A stretch of 64,000 nt of DNA from Saccoglossus kowalevskii (lineage: Eukaryota; Hemichordata; Enteropneusta; Harrimaniidae). The number at the start of each line of letters is the position of its first letter. Position 1 is the stretch's first letter. The stretch is from assembly GCF_000003605.2 (NCBI RefSeq), contig NW_003156744.1, forward strand, positions 102,265 through 166,264, in the 5' to 3' direction. Below are positions 1 through 17,100 of the stretch, one piece after another. Position numbers and translations under genes: made by a program. Below the pieces are notes generated by a model. It searched no databases. It was given only the letters and a program-made list of their open reading frames with translations, and was not told where the DNA came from.

Positions 1-3931
<3,931 letters not shown>

Positions 3932-4224
3932 AATGTGCATAGAACTATTTATAGTCTATCTGTCTTCTAGTAATGCAGCTATTTTGCCGAAATAAGCACT
4001 GCTTGTATCAAAGGAGCTCTCTTCTAGTTGTGTGATTGAATATACTTTCACCTACCTATCAGCTCAGTCTTTACAGGGTATACTTGTACCATAATGCTGT
4101 TTTTTTTGTTTTTTTTTATAAAAGTACAATTGTGATTTTGAATGTATGCAGTTTTGCATAAAAAAATAAATTCATCTACATGAAACATTCATGTTGTCTG
4201 GGAGTTTTATCATATTTTATCATC

Positions 4225-4640
4225 AAAAGGGTCGACCCCCCTACCCTGGGTAAGTGTGGGAAGGCCAATTCCACTGGCCGAGTTTCATTCACTAACGAAT
4301 GCGACTTTGGGGGAACCTGACTGGGTGCTCGGCGGTATAACTGAGTTCCACTGTCTTGAGGAGAAGGGTTGACTAAGGAGTAAAGCCCACAGAAATCCGG
4401 AGTGGACACCCTAAGGCAATTGGATTGACTACTAGTCGCCTGGCCGGCTCCAAACGTGGTGCTCTGCATTCCCTTGGACTTCGTCGATGTGGAAGAGAGG
4501 GGAACCTTGTTGACTGGGCAGCACTAGGTTTCCATATACACATGCCCAGGCCTGCGCCCTGTAGAGACCACGAAGACTGAACGAGCGACTCACTGGGCGC
4601 AAACCCATCGAAGGATGCCTATTATACATTTGTTTCATGA
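4225..4640. repeat. GC-rich unidentified insert, probably a retroposon fragment
   Basis: A sharply bounded island of higher GC sits in AT-rich intergenic DNA downstream of FDX2. Read on the minus strand it ends in a TGATAAA-type short repeat (about 4205-4222), as many non-LTR retroposon tails do. On the plus strand it runs straight into a fragment (about 4621-4690) of the GTCCCCGTT repeat family found at 42653-43793. The minus strand has two overlapping open frames of 87 and 97 codons without a domain I recognise. It does not look like rRNA or snRNA to me. Confidence 0.4.
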
Positions 4641-4923
4641 TCTGATCCAAGATTGCCAAATCGCGTCTGTTCTGGTGAGCATATATGCATGTCACATAAT
4701 GTTTTGATCATTTCAATATGATGAGTGGTCCTTGGGGGGGGAAAAAGTATTACGTAATGTACCGTACAGTGACAGTGACCCAATTTTACCTGCTTTAATA
4801 AAACCTCCTAAAATAGTTTAGTTCTCTGTCACTTGCAGTGGATGCATATAAGAATTCTGAATTACTGACAGGCGTGATGTGATTCTCTTTGTGCATGTGC
4901 TTTGGTTCACCCATTGTAAAAAG

Positions 4924-5153
4924 GGCCTAACCCCCCCAGTGTACTGTAAAGGGGGTAATTATTCACTGGGTTTTAATTTAGCTTATTTCGCTGACTGGAG
5001 AAATGCACTAAATTAAAACACAGTGAATATGTAAAATTTAGCATAGAACACATTATCTAAATGACGAAACCGTGAATTTAAAACCCACTAAATATGCCTG
5101 AAATGGTAAATCAGTGAAATTTAAACCCAGTGAAAATTAGTCATTTTACAGTA
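4924..5153. repeat. MITE-like repeat ending ATTTTACAGTA
   Basis: This AT-rich unit carries the phrases 'TTATTCACTGGGTTTTAATTT' broken up and 'CAGTGAAAAT', and ends ATTTTACAGTA, with ACTGTAAA at the left end. Related copies occur at about 50265-50470 and 50597-50780. The shared inverted ACTGTA ends suggest a short non-autonomous DNA transposon. Confidence 0.5.
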
Positions 5154-8100
5154 TTTATTTTTCTCTTTCATTGGCTTAAAGGGACAGAAAATACATGTGA
5201 ACAGGATATTTTTTTACTGAATATTTCCAAGACATTTGCTAGATCGTACATGGATAGTTTTGAGGACAAACTTAGAAAAATTAGTTATGGCTTCTCTTGT
5301 AGTATCCCGCAGAGTAATAAATTAATTGCAGGTAATAATTTTTACAACTTTTATATTTGTCAACTTTGGTGTACGTGTTTGTACGTACAGCCAAATATAT
5401 AACTTATCGTTTGTGCATTTTATTTTTCTTTAAGTTTACCAGTTGTGTAACTTCTATTGATTCTGTCTGCAATGAAGATAATAATGAGGCCGACTGGTAC
5501 ATATGCATTTTTCTTATTGACAAGATCTTTAAATGATACTGTAGTTGTTATTCACTAGCTGCTACACAATTCAGAAGGTGAAATCAGAATGGCCAGTATC
5601 CAGATATATTCACTGGACGGTGAATTTACAATCACCCAGCCTCATCCATTGCTCATTTTAAAAGGATGGTGTCATAACTGCACACATGATTCTTTGATTG
5701 TTATTAATCCACAATGCCTGCAGTGCAGTGCAGTTCATTAAATATGCACTATGGTGACAAGAGATAGAGAACCATGGCTTGAGGACGTATCTAGTTCCTT
5801 GTCTTCACATTTAGCTTTCCCTGTAAATGCACGTCTGGTATTTTATCAGCCTTGATGCAACTGATCAGTTGCAATGTTAATGAAGGTATGTAAAAGAATG
5901 AAGACACTGTTCCTTTTGGTGAAAATAAGACAATTTATTGAATTTGAAACACTTCCAAATACCAGTGGATAAACATAATCTTTGATGGATTAAATATCAT
6001 ACAGCTACAAACAGCATATCAATAAACAGGTGTTCTAAGGCAATTACAATATTAAAATCAGTGGTATTTGTGGCAATTAATGTATATAACAGAACTACCC
6101 AAACTACATGTGGCAACTCACAGGTTATTGATAAGATTATCATTCAATTGAATATTATTTAAACAGAATTAGTTTTAAAATCTTGTTTGATAGAAGGAAC
6201 TCATATTGTAGAAACTAGTAAGAAGTATTTGTACTGAATGCTCAGTTTGTGAAGTCCTGCTTGAATAATTGGATATCAAGTCATCTTGATGTAACACAAC
6301 ACATATAATAGCTTTAGTAAAATTCACTAACATGCACTTCTGAGTAAAATCACTGGGCCGTTGTATGAAACAAATGGAAAATTTGTATTTCAAAATATGG
6401 TATGAAAATACACTAATTACCGGTAATAAACATGGAATAAATTCAAAATGTGTTGCTGCAATGGCATACACACACTTTTATTTCATTGGATAGTAGTCAA
6501 CAGTTTAACAAATTATTCACAACTCATTATTATGCACACATTAATAATATTTACTACTTCTCTGTACAATTTATACAAGACAGAATGGAATAAATTTATA
6601 AAAGTGGGATAGGTTAGAGCAAGCATCTATTGCTTAAAGTAGAAGGATCATCATCTGACAGGCACCCACAGGAATTGAGACCTGAACAATGACAATGTAT
6701 GCGAAAAAATAACAAAGACTTGCGGGTAAATGCTTACCGTATTTGTCGCATGCAGAGGTTTTTGATCTGATGCAGATTATCAAATATTGAGAAATATATC
6801 CGTATACAATTATACATCATAACATTTATTTACAATTCATTGGCAATATTTATTTCATTAGAAATATTGAAGAGTGCGATCTCTGTGTTGATACATTGAA
6901 AATTACTGGTAATCAACTTGAGCAAAATCCTGTTTGATATTGAAAGACTAAATCTTTAAATAAGAAAATATAGTGCAAAATAAAGTATCTGTACAATATA
7001 ATAGTACTGATAGTTGTAGTGAGAAGACTGAAAATGGGCAGGAATGAAAAAAAATAGAATGTGCTACTGTAAAATACTTTGTTTCCACTTGGAATTTATG
7101 GTTCAGTGAAAATAAAATCTAGCAAATATTTTTCCTATATTTTACATTCTACTCATCAAAATTCAGCGAAAATTAATTCCAGCTAAAATAAAGTATTTCC
7201 ACTATAATGACTGTACATATATACAAGGTTTGGATTGAAATGTATTACCCATATGACTACAAGGCATGTTTTAGTATACTCATAGACTACTCCACCCACA
7301 CACTATTGCAATTTATGAATTTTTAATTATACATTTATTTATCAATGCCAAGATATATATTTCTAGTAATATTTATAAATCACTCATTAAAGCAATAATT
7401 AAAATATGATAAATAATTTGTGTAATTTTGCAGCAATTTGATTTTTTTTTTGTTTAATTCAAATTATAATATTCAAGACTGCCAAAATCAGACAACCCAA
7501 GATTTATCCATATTCAGCATCAATCACTGAATCGTTCATGCAAGCATAAAAATCATTTAAAATTTATGCAAAGACATCTTCTCTCTATTAATGAAACCCT
7601 ACAAGATGGCAGTCCTTCTAAGGTGCATTTCATTTAACAGCATGTTAACAAAATTGTGCTTTTATTTTGATGTTACACAAAAAATAGGATTTTCCATATC
7701 ACACATATGTTAGAGCATTACCAGTAATTCGTCTGTTATTCTCGTGAGTACACTGCACCATACCTCAATTTAGTTACACAATGCACACATGGCTACAGTT
7801 AATAATCAAAGTAATGATTACCAGAAAACAGAACAGTGTTCGTTACCACCCTCTGTAACACTTTATTTAACCCAAAGCCATCCTAGTGATACCAATCATG
7901 CATGCCCTGTGTGTTGACATGCCATCTCATCATCTTGGCAAATGTTAACATCCTAGGTTCAATCTAATTTGATATGTCGAAAAAAAACTGTCAAGAAACA
8001 AGCTGCTCTGTGATTGGTCTGATTATTAGGGATTGGGTTGGGTAGCCAATCAGGTACAATGTTGTAAGTTGCTTTACATTGACTTCTTATTTCTAATGCA

Positions 8101-8484
8101 AATATCAAGTTCATTTTTCATTATTAAAATTCAGATTTTTATGTTTTTCTCCTTTTCAATTATTTTCACTCATTAATTCTCACCAAACTACTGAGAGGCC
8201 CTTAGAGTTTGCAAAACACTTTGGAACTTGTTATTCTTTTTGTGTATTGAGAAACATGCAAATATTAGGCCACATCAAAGTAATGACCAGTGGACTGTAC
8301 TGCTGGGTTTGTAGCCATAAGCAAAAGGATGCATTAGTCCTATTATCCTATCCCTTTTGTGTTGAAGACAGTCATAACATTGTTATTTAGGGAGAACAAA
8401 TACAAAACAAAAACTTTTTTAATGGGTGCTGGTAATTCAACTATGCTTTGATGTTGTTGTATTTACTGTCCGGTTTTAAAGGTT

Positions 8485-10160
8485 TTAATAAATGCAGCGT
8501 ATATATGGACATTCATCACCATCAACACAGACTTCACAGCCTGCCAATGCCACCTTGATCAACTCTTTTGTCTCATTTGTAACGTTTTTCACGCCGGATA
8601 CATTAAAATATGTGAGTGATTTCATGGACCTAGCAACTTGAACTATGCCATCCTCTGACAGTTTATGACATTGATACACGCTGAGCCAGTGCAGTGATTT
8701 CAGCGTACTCAAACTAACGACGCCCGAATCTGACAGTGAGACACACTGTGACAAGTTCAACATTTTTAATTTCTTCAAGTGTCTGCTAATGTGATGGAGA
8801 CTCAGATCTGTTATGTCGCAGGCATTCAACTCTAATACTTCTAAATCTGGGAATTCTTCGGTTATGTGCTGCACTCCGGTGTCATTTATCCGATAACAGT
8901 TGCTGAGTTTCAGGACCTTGATGTGTTTCCGGATAGCTATGTCCCGGAGATCAAACTGGGCTATGCGGGTACATCTGGTTAAATCAAGGTACTCCAGCTC
9001 CGGGAGAGCATTGTGTTCTTTCATTCCTTTAAACCAGCGCATAGGAAGCTGACACGATCTTAGAACTAAGGTAGCAAGACTCTTTGGTAAACTAGTCACT
9101 TCCAGTGCACCAAAATTAGCCTCTACAACCTCTAAGTATTTTAAATTTGGACAGCGCTCCTTAAGATCCATAAGCACAGCATTAGAAAGGCACTCGGTAT
9201 TCTTGACAGAATTTAAAAATCCTCTCAATTTCAATGATTTGAGGGAGGTTGAGAGATGATTTCTAACAACTTTCCAAACATTCCGCAAGTTTACACGACA
9301 ATTCTGAAGATCAACATGTTGCCATAGTGATTTGTCATTAATGAGACGGTTCCAGGATTTGCAGACTCTGTATAATTGAAAGAAAACATAGTAATTATGC
9401 ATTTTTGCTTGTAGTCACAAACATGCATACATACTCATCTACATACTCTCTAGAAGCAGTGAACTTTGCAAACTCATTGATACTTTCCGAGATGCTCATG
9501 TATGATTTGCAAAAAGTTGTAAAAGAATGCCCCTGGTTAAAAGGGGTGATAACAAATAAATGAATCTCAATAAAATTCACCATTGGCGACATTTGTTGGA
9601 ACTGTGCCTTTGAATTTTTTTTTCAGTAACAGATCCATTGCACAGGGATTTAATATAAGGCAACAGGTGTAATGAAGACCTCAGTCAAATAAATTGTGCC
9701 TAAAATCACAAAATACTAACTGCAAATGATTGAGTGTAATGAAGGAGGTTAGTGTTGGGCTGTTTCCCCTAGTATACTCAGAAATTATAAGATAGTAGTA
9801 CTTGTTTAAATAATTTGACGTTCAGTCATCAAGTGCATGTTGATGGCTTCGAACTCGCGGCGTTACAAGAGAGGGCGATATTTTAGAATCGGTCGGTTGT
9901 CGCCCACTCATTCACCCACTCACTAAAATGCCGCCATGACAAGATGACTATCGCCAAGCCACTGCTCCCATATATGTTGGTATGACGTGCATAAATACTC
10001 GCCTTGCAACACGGCATTTGTCGTGTGTATCCATGAAGGAAAAGATATCCAGCATAATATTATCGGGAAGTTTACCAAATTCGCTGTTTGCCAAGGATTG
10101 GTTCGTGAGAAGTTGGCTATTTGCCTCAGCAACTGCCCTGCAAGCCCCACGGCGAGCCAT
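8485..10160 (-). CDS. FBXL12: F-box/LRR-repeat protein, FBXL12-like
   Basis: Substrate-recognition subunit of an SCF (SKP1-CUL1-F-box) ubiquitin ligase. Two coding exons on the minus strand: 10160-10003 (ATG at 10158-10160) and 9367-8485 (stop at 8485-8487), 346 aa in total; human FBXL12 is 326 aa. The F-box (LPDNIMLDIFSFMDTHDKCRVARVCKSW, about residues 30-60) spans the splice. Leucine-rich repeats follow, with the FBXL12-like segments CPNLKYLEVVEANF, VTSLPKSLATLVLRSC and RHLKKLKMLNLSQC. The end is Cys-rich (CEVCVDGDECPYIRC). The intron donor is GCGAGT: only A-AG|A-GTC keeps the long second frame open, while the nearby GT would stop after a few codons. An in-frame ATG at 10247 could give a longer N-terminus; I prefer MARRG because it matches the expected size. 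An ETS-like TTTCCGG lies near 10178. Confidence 0.88.
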
Positions 10161-10357
10161 TGTGACGATCAGCTCTTTCCGGCCACAATCAGTCGAATAG
10201 TATTGGGGTTGCCAAAACAACACGTTAAAATTATGTCCTGTAAACACAGCGCACTTGCAGATTTGACGCGAATCAAGCAGTTCAAGTCAAAATTTAATCC
10301 TGGAATTAGTTCGATATTCGTATTGGCTATTAGAATCAAATTCATTGTGAATCTCGC

Positions 10358-10552
10358 CAGTGGCGGATCCAGCAAAATGTATTGGGGGGGAGGGGGGTTC
10401 CAAGCTTCGCTTAAGATATACCAGTAAATCGCAGAGAAGCTACGCGTAATCCAGATCACAGTCCCTCTATGATAGAGGGACTGTGTCCAGATCATATGAA
10501 TCGTCATTCGTTTGGGGGGGGGGGGATGCCTCCCCCTATGCATCCGCCACTG
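10358..10552. mobile_element. hAT-type MITE with 8-bp target duplication
   Basis: The 195-bp element begins CAGTGGCGGATCC and ends with the inverted form (ATCCGCCACTG). It is flanked on both sides by AATCTCGC (10350-10357 and 10553-10560), a perfect 8-bp target-site duplication. TIR start CAGTG plus an 8-bp TSD indicates the hAT superfamily. It has no coding capacity. Inside is a near-perfect hairpin (about 10460-10486, arms CACAGTCCCTCTA) and two G runs. The unmutated duplication suggests recent insertion, just upstream of FBXL12. Confidence 0.85.
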
Positions 10553-10560
10553 AATCTCGC

Positions 10561-13500
10561 TGCGGCTGCGTTCAAACGAATGACATAACTTTTTCATATC
10601 CTGATACACCCGACATTTATTGGACCCTCGAGTTTCTGCGATTATAATAATGTAATCTATCCACCGAGTTTTCGTATTTTGGAATTTGGTTAAAGAAAAT
10701 CATTTTACAGGAGACAAGAACAACATAAATTTGACCATAGACCCTGAACGAAGTTACTTGATCAAATTTGAAAATGCACACCCGTTGAAATGAAATGAAA
10801 TGAAAGTAAATTTTGATTAACATAAAGGGTAAATTAATCACGATTAAATTAAAACAGGTTAACCTCGGAAAAGGTTTCGAACCCATTTTTCCACGACTTT
10901 CTTTGCCCTCGGTATCTCAAGCCAATCGTACCCCTGAAATATCATTAATGGATGTTTCAATGGGAAAAGACCAATGTATTTACCTCATTATAATTCACAT
11001 GGCATGCAGATTTTGATTATTAGTATTTAATCCAAATAATAGACATATATTTCAACATTTAAGAAGTTTTCGATAAGAATGTGTTTTTGATTGTTATCAT
11101 TGATGAAGATTTGCCCAAATCCGAAAAACTGAAGATTTTTATAAAACTAGGTACCCCAGTACTTCACAGTGTGCAACTCGCGCAATCATATGGCTTGTTT
11201 CGTATTATTCGGTGTTTTATGTTATAAACTATTATCACGGGCACATACATTACATATTATAACAATTCACATAGCATGTCATTAATTTTGAACAGACATA
11301 ATATTATGGCCATATTTTTTTAAAATTATTATTAGTCCACATACAATTATAATGACTAATTTTATTTTTTTTATCGAGGCTTCTGAATGTGTATCCTGAG
11401 TGACCTAAACTTATATGGTCTGTTACATGACGCTATCTGTGCGATAAAACGGCATGGTGAAGATTGCTTACACGATGTCTGATGACGTCACATCAGCCCA
11501 TCCTCTAATTAGCACAATAATGATTATGAGTCAATACTGTGTATTATTTTTTGAATATAAACCAGAAAAAATTGTAGTGTGATTAACTGTCCACACTATC
11601 CAACTTGTAGTATTATAAATGATGAGTATGAGATCGTTTAAACATGTTTTCAACAGAATCAAGGAAAAAAACGTATGTTGTTCAAAAACGTATGTTGTTC
11701 TTTCATACCCTTACCTTCCGACCATGGAAGGTACTAACGGAGTACCTTCCATGCTCTGACCAACCCCACTTATATAGCACTGGTTATAAATTACTGCACG
11801 ATTTGCCATAAAGCCACTATGTAATTATGACAGTGACAATGACTCATCTCTGTCACAATCATAGTACTGTTTATAATATACTTCGTAATGTGGTTTACGT
11901 GTTGGACTAAAAAATATGCATTGTAATAAGAATAAACACAATGTCCACCCATAACCCCAACTCCCAGTCATATGCTGCTTATGTATTATTATTTAATATG
12001 AAGGACCAAGAAAAAAATTAACTGTGTGCTGTAATTAAAATATGCCCCGCCCAACAAACTTCTATTGTAAGAACGGTATGTAGATCATGGAGCACTAAAC
12101 AAAACGTTGTATAATAATCTCTTATAGTACCGCCCCTTTCCAACCCACGACCACTCTGCAATAGTGATGAATTAATTTGTATTATGATTACGTAAGACTG
12201 GAAAAACAAAAACATAGTGACACACCTTCAAATATGCTTTCTATAAATCCTACTGACGTCACAGGGTGATATGATTTACTTAGAAACAGAAAAACGAAAT
12301 CAAAACTCGTCTTGCGATTGTTAGCATTTTTTTGCAGAGAACCATGTAAGGTACTCCGTTAGTACCTTCCATGAGAGAACTAAATCAGGCGTATTACACA
12401 TCGACATCTTGTTTAACTAGTACTAGAAACTTACAGATTAGACTTTGAACTATTTTCATTTATTTAACTCCATTGTACAAATATAGAAAAAACGATCATT
12501 CGAAAATTATTGTGTGATTATTCCCATACATATTAAAAATGTGTATGGAAAAAGATGGCTGTGATTTGAAAAAGTCATATGCAAAATAATCGGCCATTTT
12601 AAAAAAAAAATTAAGAATTCATGTACTACTCAAAACTCGCATTTTTGATACATTTTCGAGGATGTTTTGTGATAAAAATTAGTTTGGATTTCGTGAATTG
12701 TTTGAGTATTTTTTTAATGATAGCGAACTATTTCAATAGGTGGCTAATTTAGAAGGACCATGATCGAATAAACATGGACAAAACGATGTTTGCATGAAAG
12801 GACAAACTTGCCAAACTTCAACTTATGAAATAATTGGTTTTGGTAGAGTAAGACTGAACTAGTATGTATTAATGTGGCGAAGCCCTTCATGACGGAGTAA
12901 TAATTATCAAAAAAATGAAAACCATGGTTAAGTCATTAGAATGTTAAGAACATTTTTTTCCAAAGAGTTATTTTGTTTTTTCGCTTACTCGAATGTTTTA
13001 TGTCCACGAGTTACGTGTTATATTGCACATTCCCCTGCGCAAACTTGTCAACGAGAATCGAGACACCAAAGGGTCTATAAATCTGATAAATTATGTTTCA
13101 AAAAGTGGGCAAGAGGTCAATTTTTGACATTTTAAAGTTTTGCTATTTTCGACTTCTTCTTTTAAATTTGGGTGGATCTCTGACTGGTTTATTCATTTCG
13201 TTTTTGCTAATTTTGGTATAAATGCTACTAAAGTATTCCAACTAAGCAGCGGAGCTATTTCAGCCGACAGTTTCGAGACCTCCGTCGAATAGAACACAAG
13301 AACGCAAGACACGAAACCTCTAAATTACGAAAATAGTGTGGACTTATAGTGCGGACCACAATATGAGAAAAGTGGGTCGTACTTACGGGCGTAAAAAAAG
13401 TCTTGCTGATGTAAAAAATGGTTCCTGCGGACGATAAAACTTTGGGGGTGGTACTGTCTTTGGAAAGCTGTATATACAAACGCGCCACCATATATAATTC

Positions 13501-14121
13501 CTTTTTAGCCAAGGTGTATATAATAGCCCCCCTCCCCATTTTTTTTTACAAAAGCATGTATGACAGAGACCTGCAATTTCAGTATTCATTACTGAATTAA
13601 AGACATAAAGTTAAATAAAACGCCGAAAAGCATCGGCCAAGTCATACAAATAGTTGATTCTGGTAGAATGGTAAAAATGTCAAATTGTATTTCATAACCC
13701 AATCATGTTGGTGACTGACGCTGGGAATGTAGATGTCCACACTATACATAATTAGAATACTACCGTGAAATACAGTTATTTTCTAATATTCAATCAGCCC
13801 CGAGTGACTGTGTGATTGACACTCAGAGATATATCCATAATTAAATGATAACTGAAAGTTGTCTTTTGATAACAAAAACAAACGCATAAATATATTTTAA
13901 GTAATTTACGTCATGTGCATTATTTGATGCTGATTTAGAATAGTACACCTCCAAGTGATATTGAATCATTTCTCTGTTGGTTCATTTTCAAGAAGAATCC
14001 GAATCTGACGCTAACTGTACAATCAAGGAGACGAGCGTTCGTTTGTTGTTTATTTCCTCAAAACACGGAAGCGCATGTTATTACTTACTGGAGGAGAGAA
14101 GTATTGAACTAAAAGATCATC
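10561..14121. other. Intergenic region between divergent FBXL12 and YIPF genes
   Basis: About 3.5 kb with no supported coding exon. Open frames are short, have biased composition and resemble no family I know. It holds a 31-bp inverted pair of palindromes (11723-11753 and 12343-12373) and a direct repeat of AAAACGTATGTTGTTC at about 11668-11700. The last few hundred bases are the presumed YIPF promoter and 5' UTR, with a CGGAAG ETS-like site followed by GCGCATG near 14067-14080. Confidence 0.55.
11723..12373. mobile_element. Possible DNA transposon bounded by inverted palindromes
   Basis: Two 31-bp palindromes (arm CATGGAAGGTACT, centre AACGG) lie 590 bp apart in opposite orientation, as shown by centre AACGG at 11723-11753 versus CCGTT at 12343-12373. 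One mismatch separates them after inversion. Such palindromic ends in inverted order could be the termini of a non-autonomous element. I see no convincing target duplication outside them and no coding frame inside. Confidence 0.4.
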
Positions 14122-17100
14122 ATGGCGCTCACGAATGATACTGTGCTCGATATTGATAAGGTAATTTTCCGATTTTTATCGTTTTCTTAAATTATCTAAA
14201 CTCAAAATAATGTTTTTAACACACTGGAGTATATTACTACACTCTCCATATTGCTGGAAGTTTTTAAAAAACGCTGTGACCGAATAGACCATCCATGTGT
14301 GAGGACGTTCGACATTGCCGTCGCATCAAATAAACATGGCAACACATTGCTTGCCACGTCATATTGGCGTTGTAGCAATGAAATATAACAACTTAAATTT
14401 AATTGAAAATGTGTTGTTTTGTTAATTTTAGGACAGAGATGACGGGGAAGAATTGAAATTTCAAGGTAAGCTTACAAATGCAAAATTCGAAGACTTTTTC
14501 ATAATAATTTGGGAGCTAGGACTAAGTGAGGAGATACCAGGGACATTACTAACAGGTGTTAAAAATATAATCTGTCGTTACCGCTCGTAAGTTGTGTGAT
14601 TTTATGTTCACGCAAGGCCAACCTTATGTGTTTAATAATATTTATAACAAATATTTCTCAATAGTTTCAGGGTTTTCATTCAATTTATTGAAAAATTCTC
14701 CTGAGATTAATAAATTTCCTGTGTGTAGCACGCATATATCATTGACCTGTCCCTGGATTTAACTTAATCATCAGTCATCCACTTTGTTCACAAAATGTCG
14801 GTAGTTTGAACATTTTTGGATAATTCTGTACAGATGTGTACATTTTTTGGGGAAAAGATTTTAACTTTACAGCATCAGACTATTTTCATCAGCTGTTACC
14901 ATTGACTGATACGCATTCATTGTAAAGAATTAATATTCTTTGTTCAAACAATGCAGTAGTTTCACAATAAATTATACATTTTCCAGATTTCGGTGATAGT
15001 AACATTGAAGCAGATGCAGATGGACAGACGCACACTTTTAATAATTATCCAAGCGACAACGAAGATGAAGAGGACAACACTGAGGTAGGCAACTTTAATA
15101 CTGATTTATCATTACTACTTTGCATAATAATGTACCAGTTGTTGCTGACTTTGAACCCCAGTCTTTCAACACCTACTGCAAAATAAACTCGTATTTCTTT
15201 GAATTTTGATCAAGACAGGTAATCAACATTTATATCTGTTTTTCCCAAATCAGCTAAGAAATGATAAAAAAATACATGAACACATCACCTGCTAGCTTTG
15301 TTTTCCATTCATTTCGGCTATCTGTGGCTATCTATGTAAGAAGGGTTATTTTTATAGTAAAAATGTTTATTAAACATAAAACTAAGACCATGGATATGTG
15401 AACCCCTAAAAAATGCCATACCGGTATTGATGATGTATTTAGCAATCAATAATGAAAAACATGAATATGAATGAATGCCTTCAAATAGAGTATTTGTGCA
15501 AATAGATTTAATGAAGTTCTGCAGTAAGACTTTACCCATACACTTGAATTCTTGGTTACGGTATTTCCACCATGTTGACTTGACTTTTGTAATATGTTTG
15601 TTCCAAATAGAGGGTGCTCAATTCTTTCAGTACATTAAACCTGTCTTTTAATCTGTAATTTCGCTAATTCAAAATGTAGCCGAGTTAAAAAAAATTATAT
15701 TCTCACTATGAGATTGTTGGCAATTCAGCTAAATTAACATTCTATTAATTCATGCATTCTGTCATGTTTATAATACGTATTAACTTATGTTTATATTTCC
15801 TGTAAAATAATATCTTTTAATCTAAAACTAAATATATAAATTTTCTCTAGTTATTGACAGGTCGTAAAAAGTCCCATTCATTTTGGACGTTTGAATACTA
15901 TCAGAGTTTCTTTGATGTAGAAACTTATCAGGTAAGGATTGTTATCATCTCAGTTTGTTTACCATGAATCTACAACAAGTGGTTACAGGGTACATCTGAT
16001 GACAGTGACATATTGGTGTTTGAGTACCTTTAAAGTTGTACTTTGTGAGCAATTTATGTAGCTTTATTGGGGTCTTCGGACAATAACATGGATGTGAATT
16101 ATTTCGTGGTCTCAATTTGCATCATGATACATAGTAGAAATTTTTGTGTAAACTTTTCTCTTCTCCAATTAGGTTTTAAGAAGGCTTCTTGCATCATTCG
16201 TCCCCAAACCTGGCAAAAGTACTATCAGTGATATTAGACCTAATCCTGATTTGTATGGTGAGTAGCATTGTATATTGAGAATTGCATACTTAAAATATAC
16301 AAAATTGATATCTAAATGTAAAACAATTTTAAAAATGAAATCCCTATGCACATTGTGATACTCCAGTGATTCATCTTATTTTGGTGGACATCTGAGAGAT
16401 TTGCAAAATAATATTCATGTGAATGACTATTTAGTCATCTTTGTTTCAGTGCAAGTGAACTGCACTATTAAATTGACCTACAGTATATCATTTCAGTGCA
16501 ATTGTATAAGCTAAAAAACAATAAATCTACATTGCAGTGTCAATTTCCCCTTCAATGTGAATCTGTTTAATTACTTGTATAAATTACGTGGCCTCTATAT
16601 TCATGTATTTTCACTGACTCAAATCACTTTGAATAAAAGAACATGCTTGGATATCTGGGGATAACATGAGCAACTCCTATATTTCAATGAAATACCTGTA
16701 TGTACATTTGTTGAAGACACCATGTTTTTTAGTAAAAATATGCTGAAAAANNNNNNNNNNNNNNNNNNNNNNNNNNNNNNNNNNNNNNNNNNNNNNNNNN
16801 NNNNNNNNNNNNNNNNNNNNNNNNNNNNNNNNNNNNNNNNNNNNNNNNNNNNNNNNNNNNNNNNNNNNNNNNNNNNNNNNNNNNNNNNNNNNNNNNNNNN
16901 NNNNNNNNNNNNNNNNNNNNNNNNNNNNNNNNNNNNNNNNNNNNNNNNNNNNNNNNNNNNNNNNNNNNNNNNNNNNNNNNNNNNNNNNNNNNNNNNNNNN
17001 NNNNNNNNNNNNNNNNNNNNNNNNNNNNNNNNNNNNNNNNNNNNNNNNNNNNNNNNNNNNNNNNNNNNNNNNNNNNNNNNNNNNNNNNNNNNNNNNNNNN

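Larger units (their letters stand above)
3932..8484. other. Intergenic / 3' UTRs between converging FDX2 and FBXL12
   Basis: No coding exon is recognised. It contains the FDX2 3' UTR, the GC-rich insert, a MITE-like repeat at about 4924-5153, another at about 7055-7205, a paired-CCAAT repeat at about 7985-8070, and the FBXL12 3' UTR. A plausible minus-strand poly(A) signal for FBXL12 (TTTATT on +) is at 7862-7867. Short open frames here show no recognisable protein. Confidence 0.6.

Noticed and set aside
4176-4695. Two overlapping minus-strand frames (97 and 87 codons) in the GC-rich insert
   Set aside because: No domain is recognised. High GC alone lowers stop frequency, so they are kept only as part of the insert description.
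12941-13135. 64-codon frame in the FBXL12-YIPF intergenic region
   Set aside because: No family resemblance, no splice context, and typical of chance frames at this composition.
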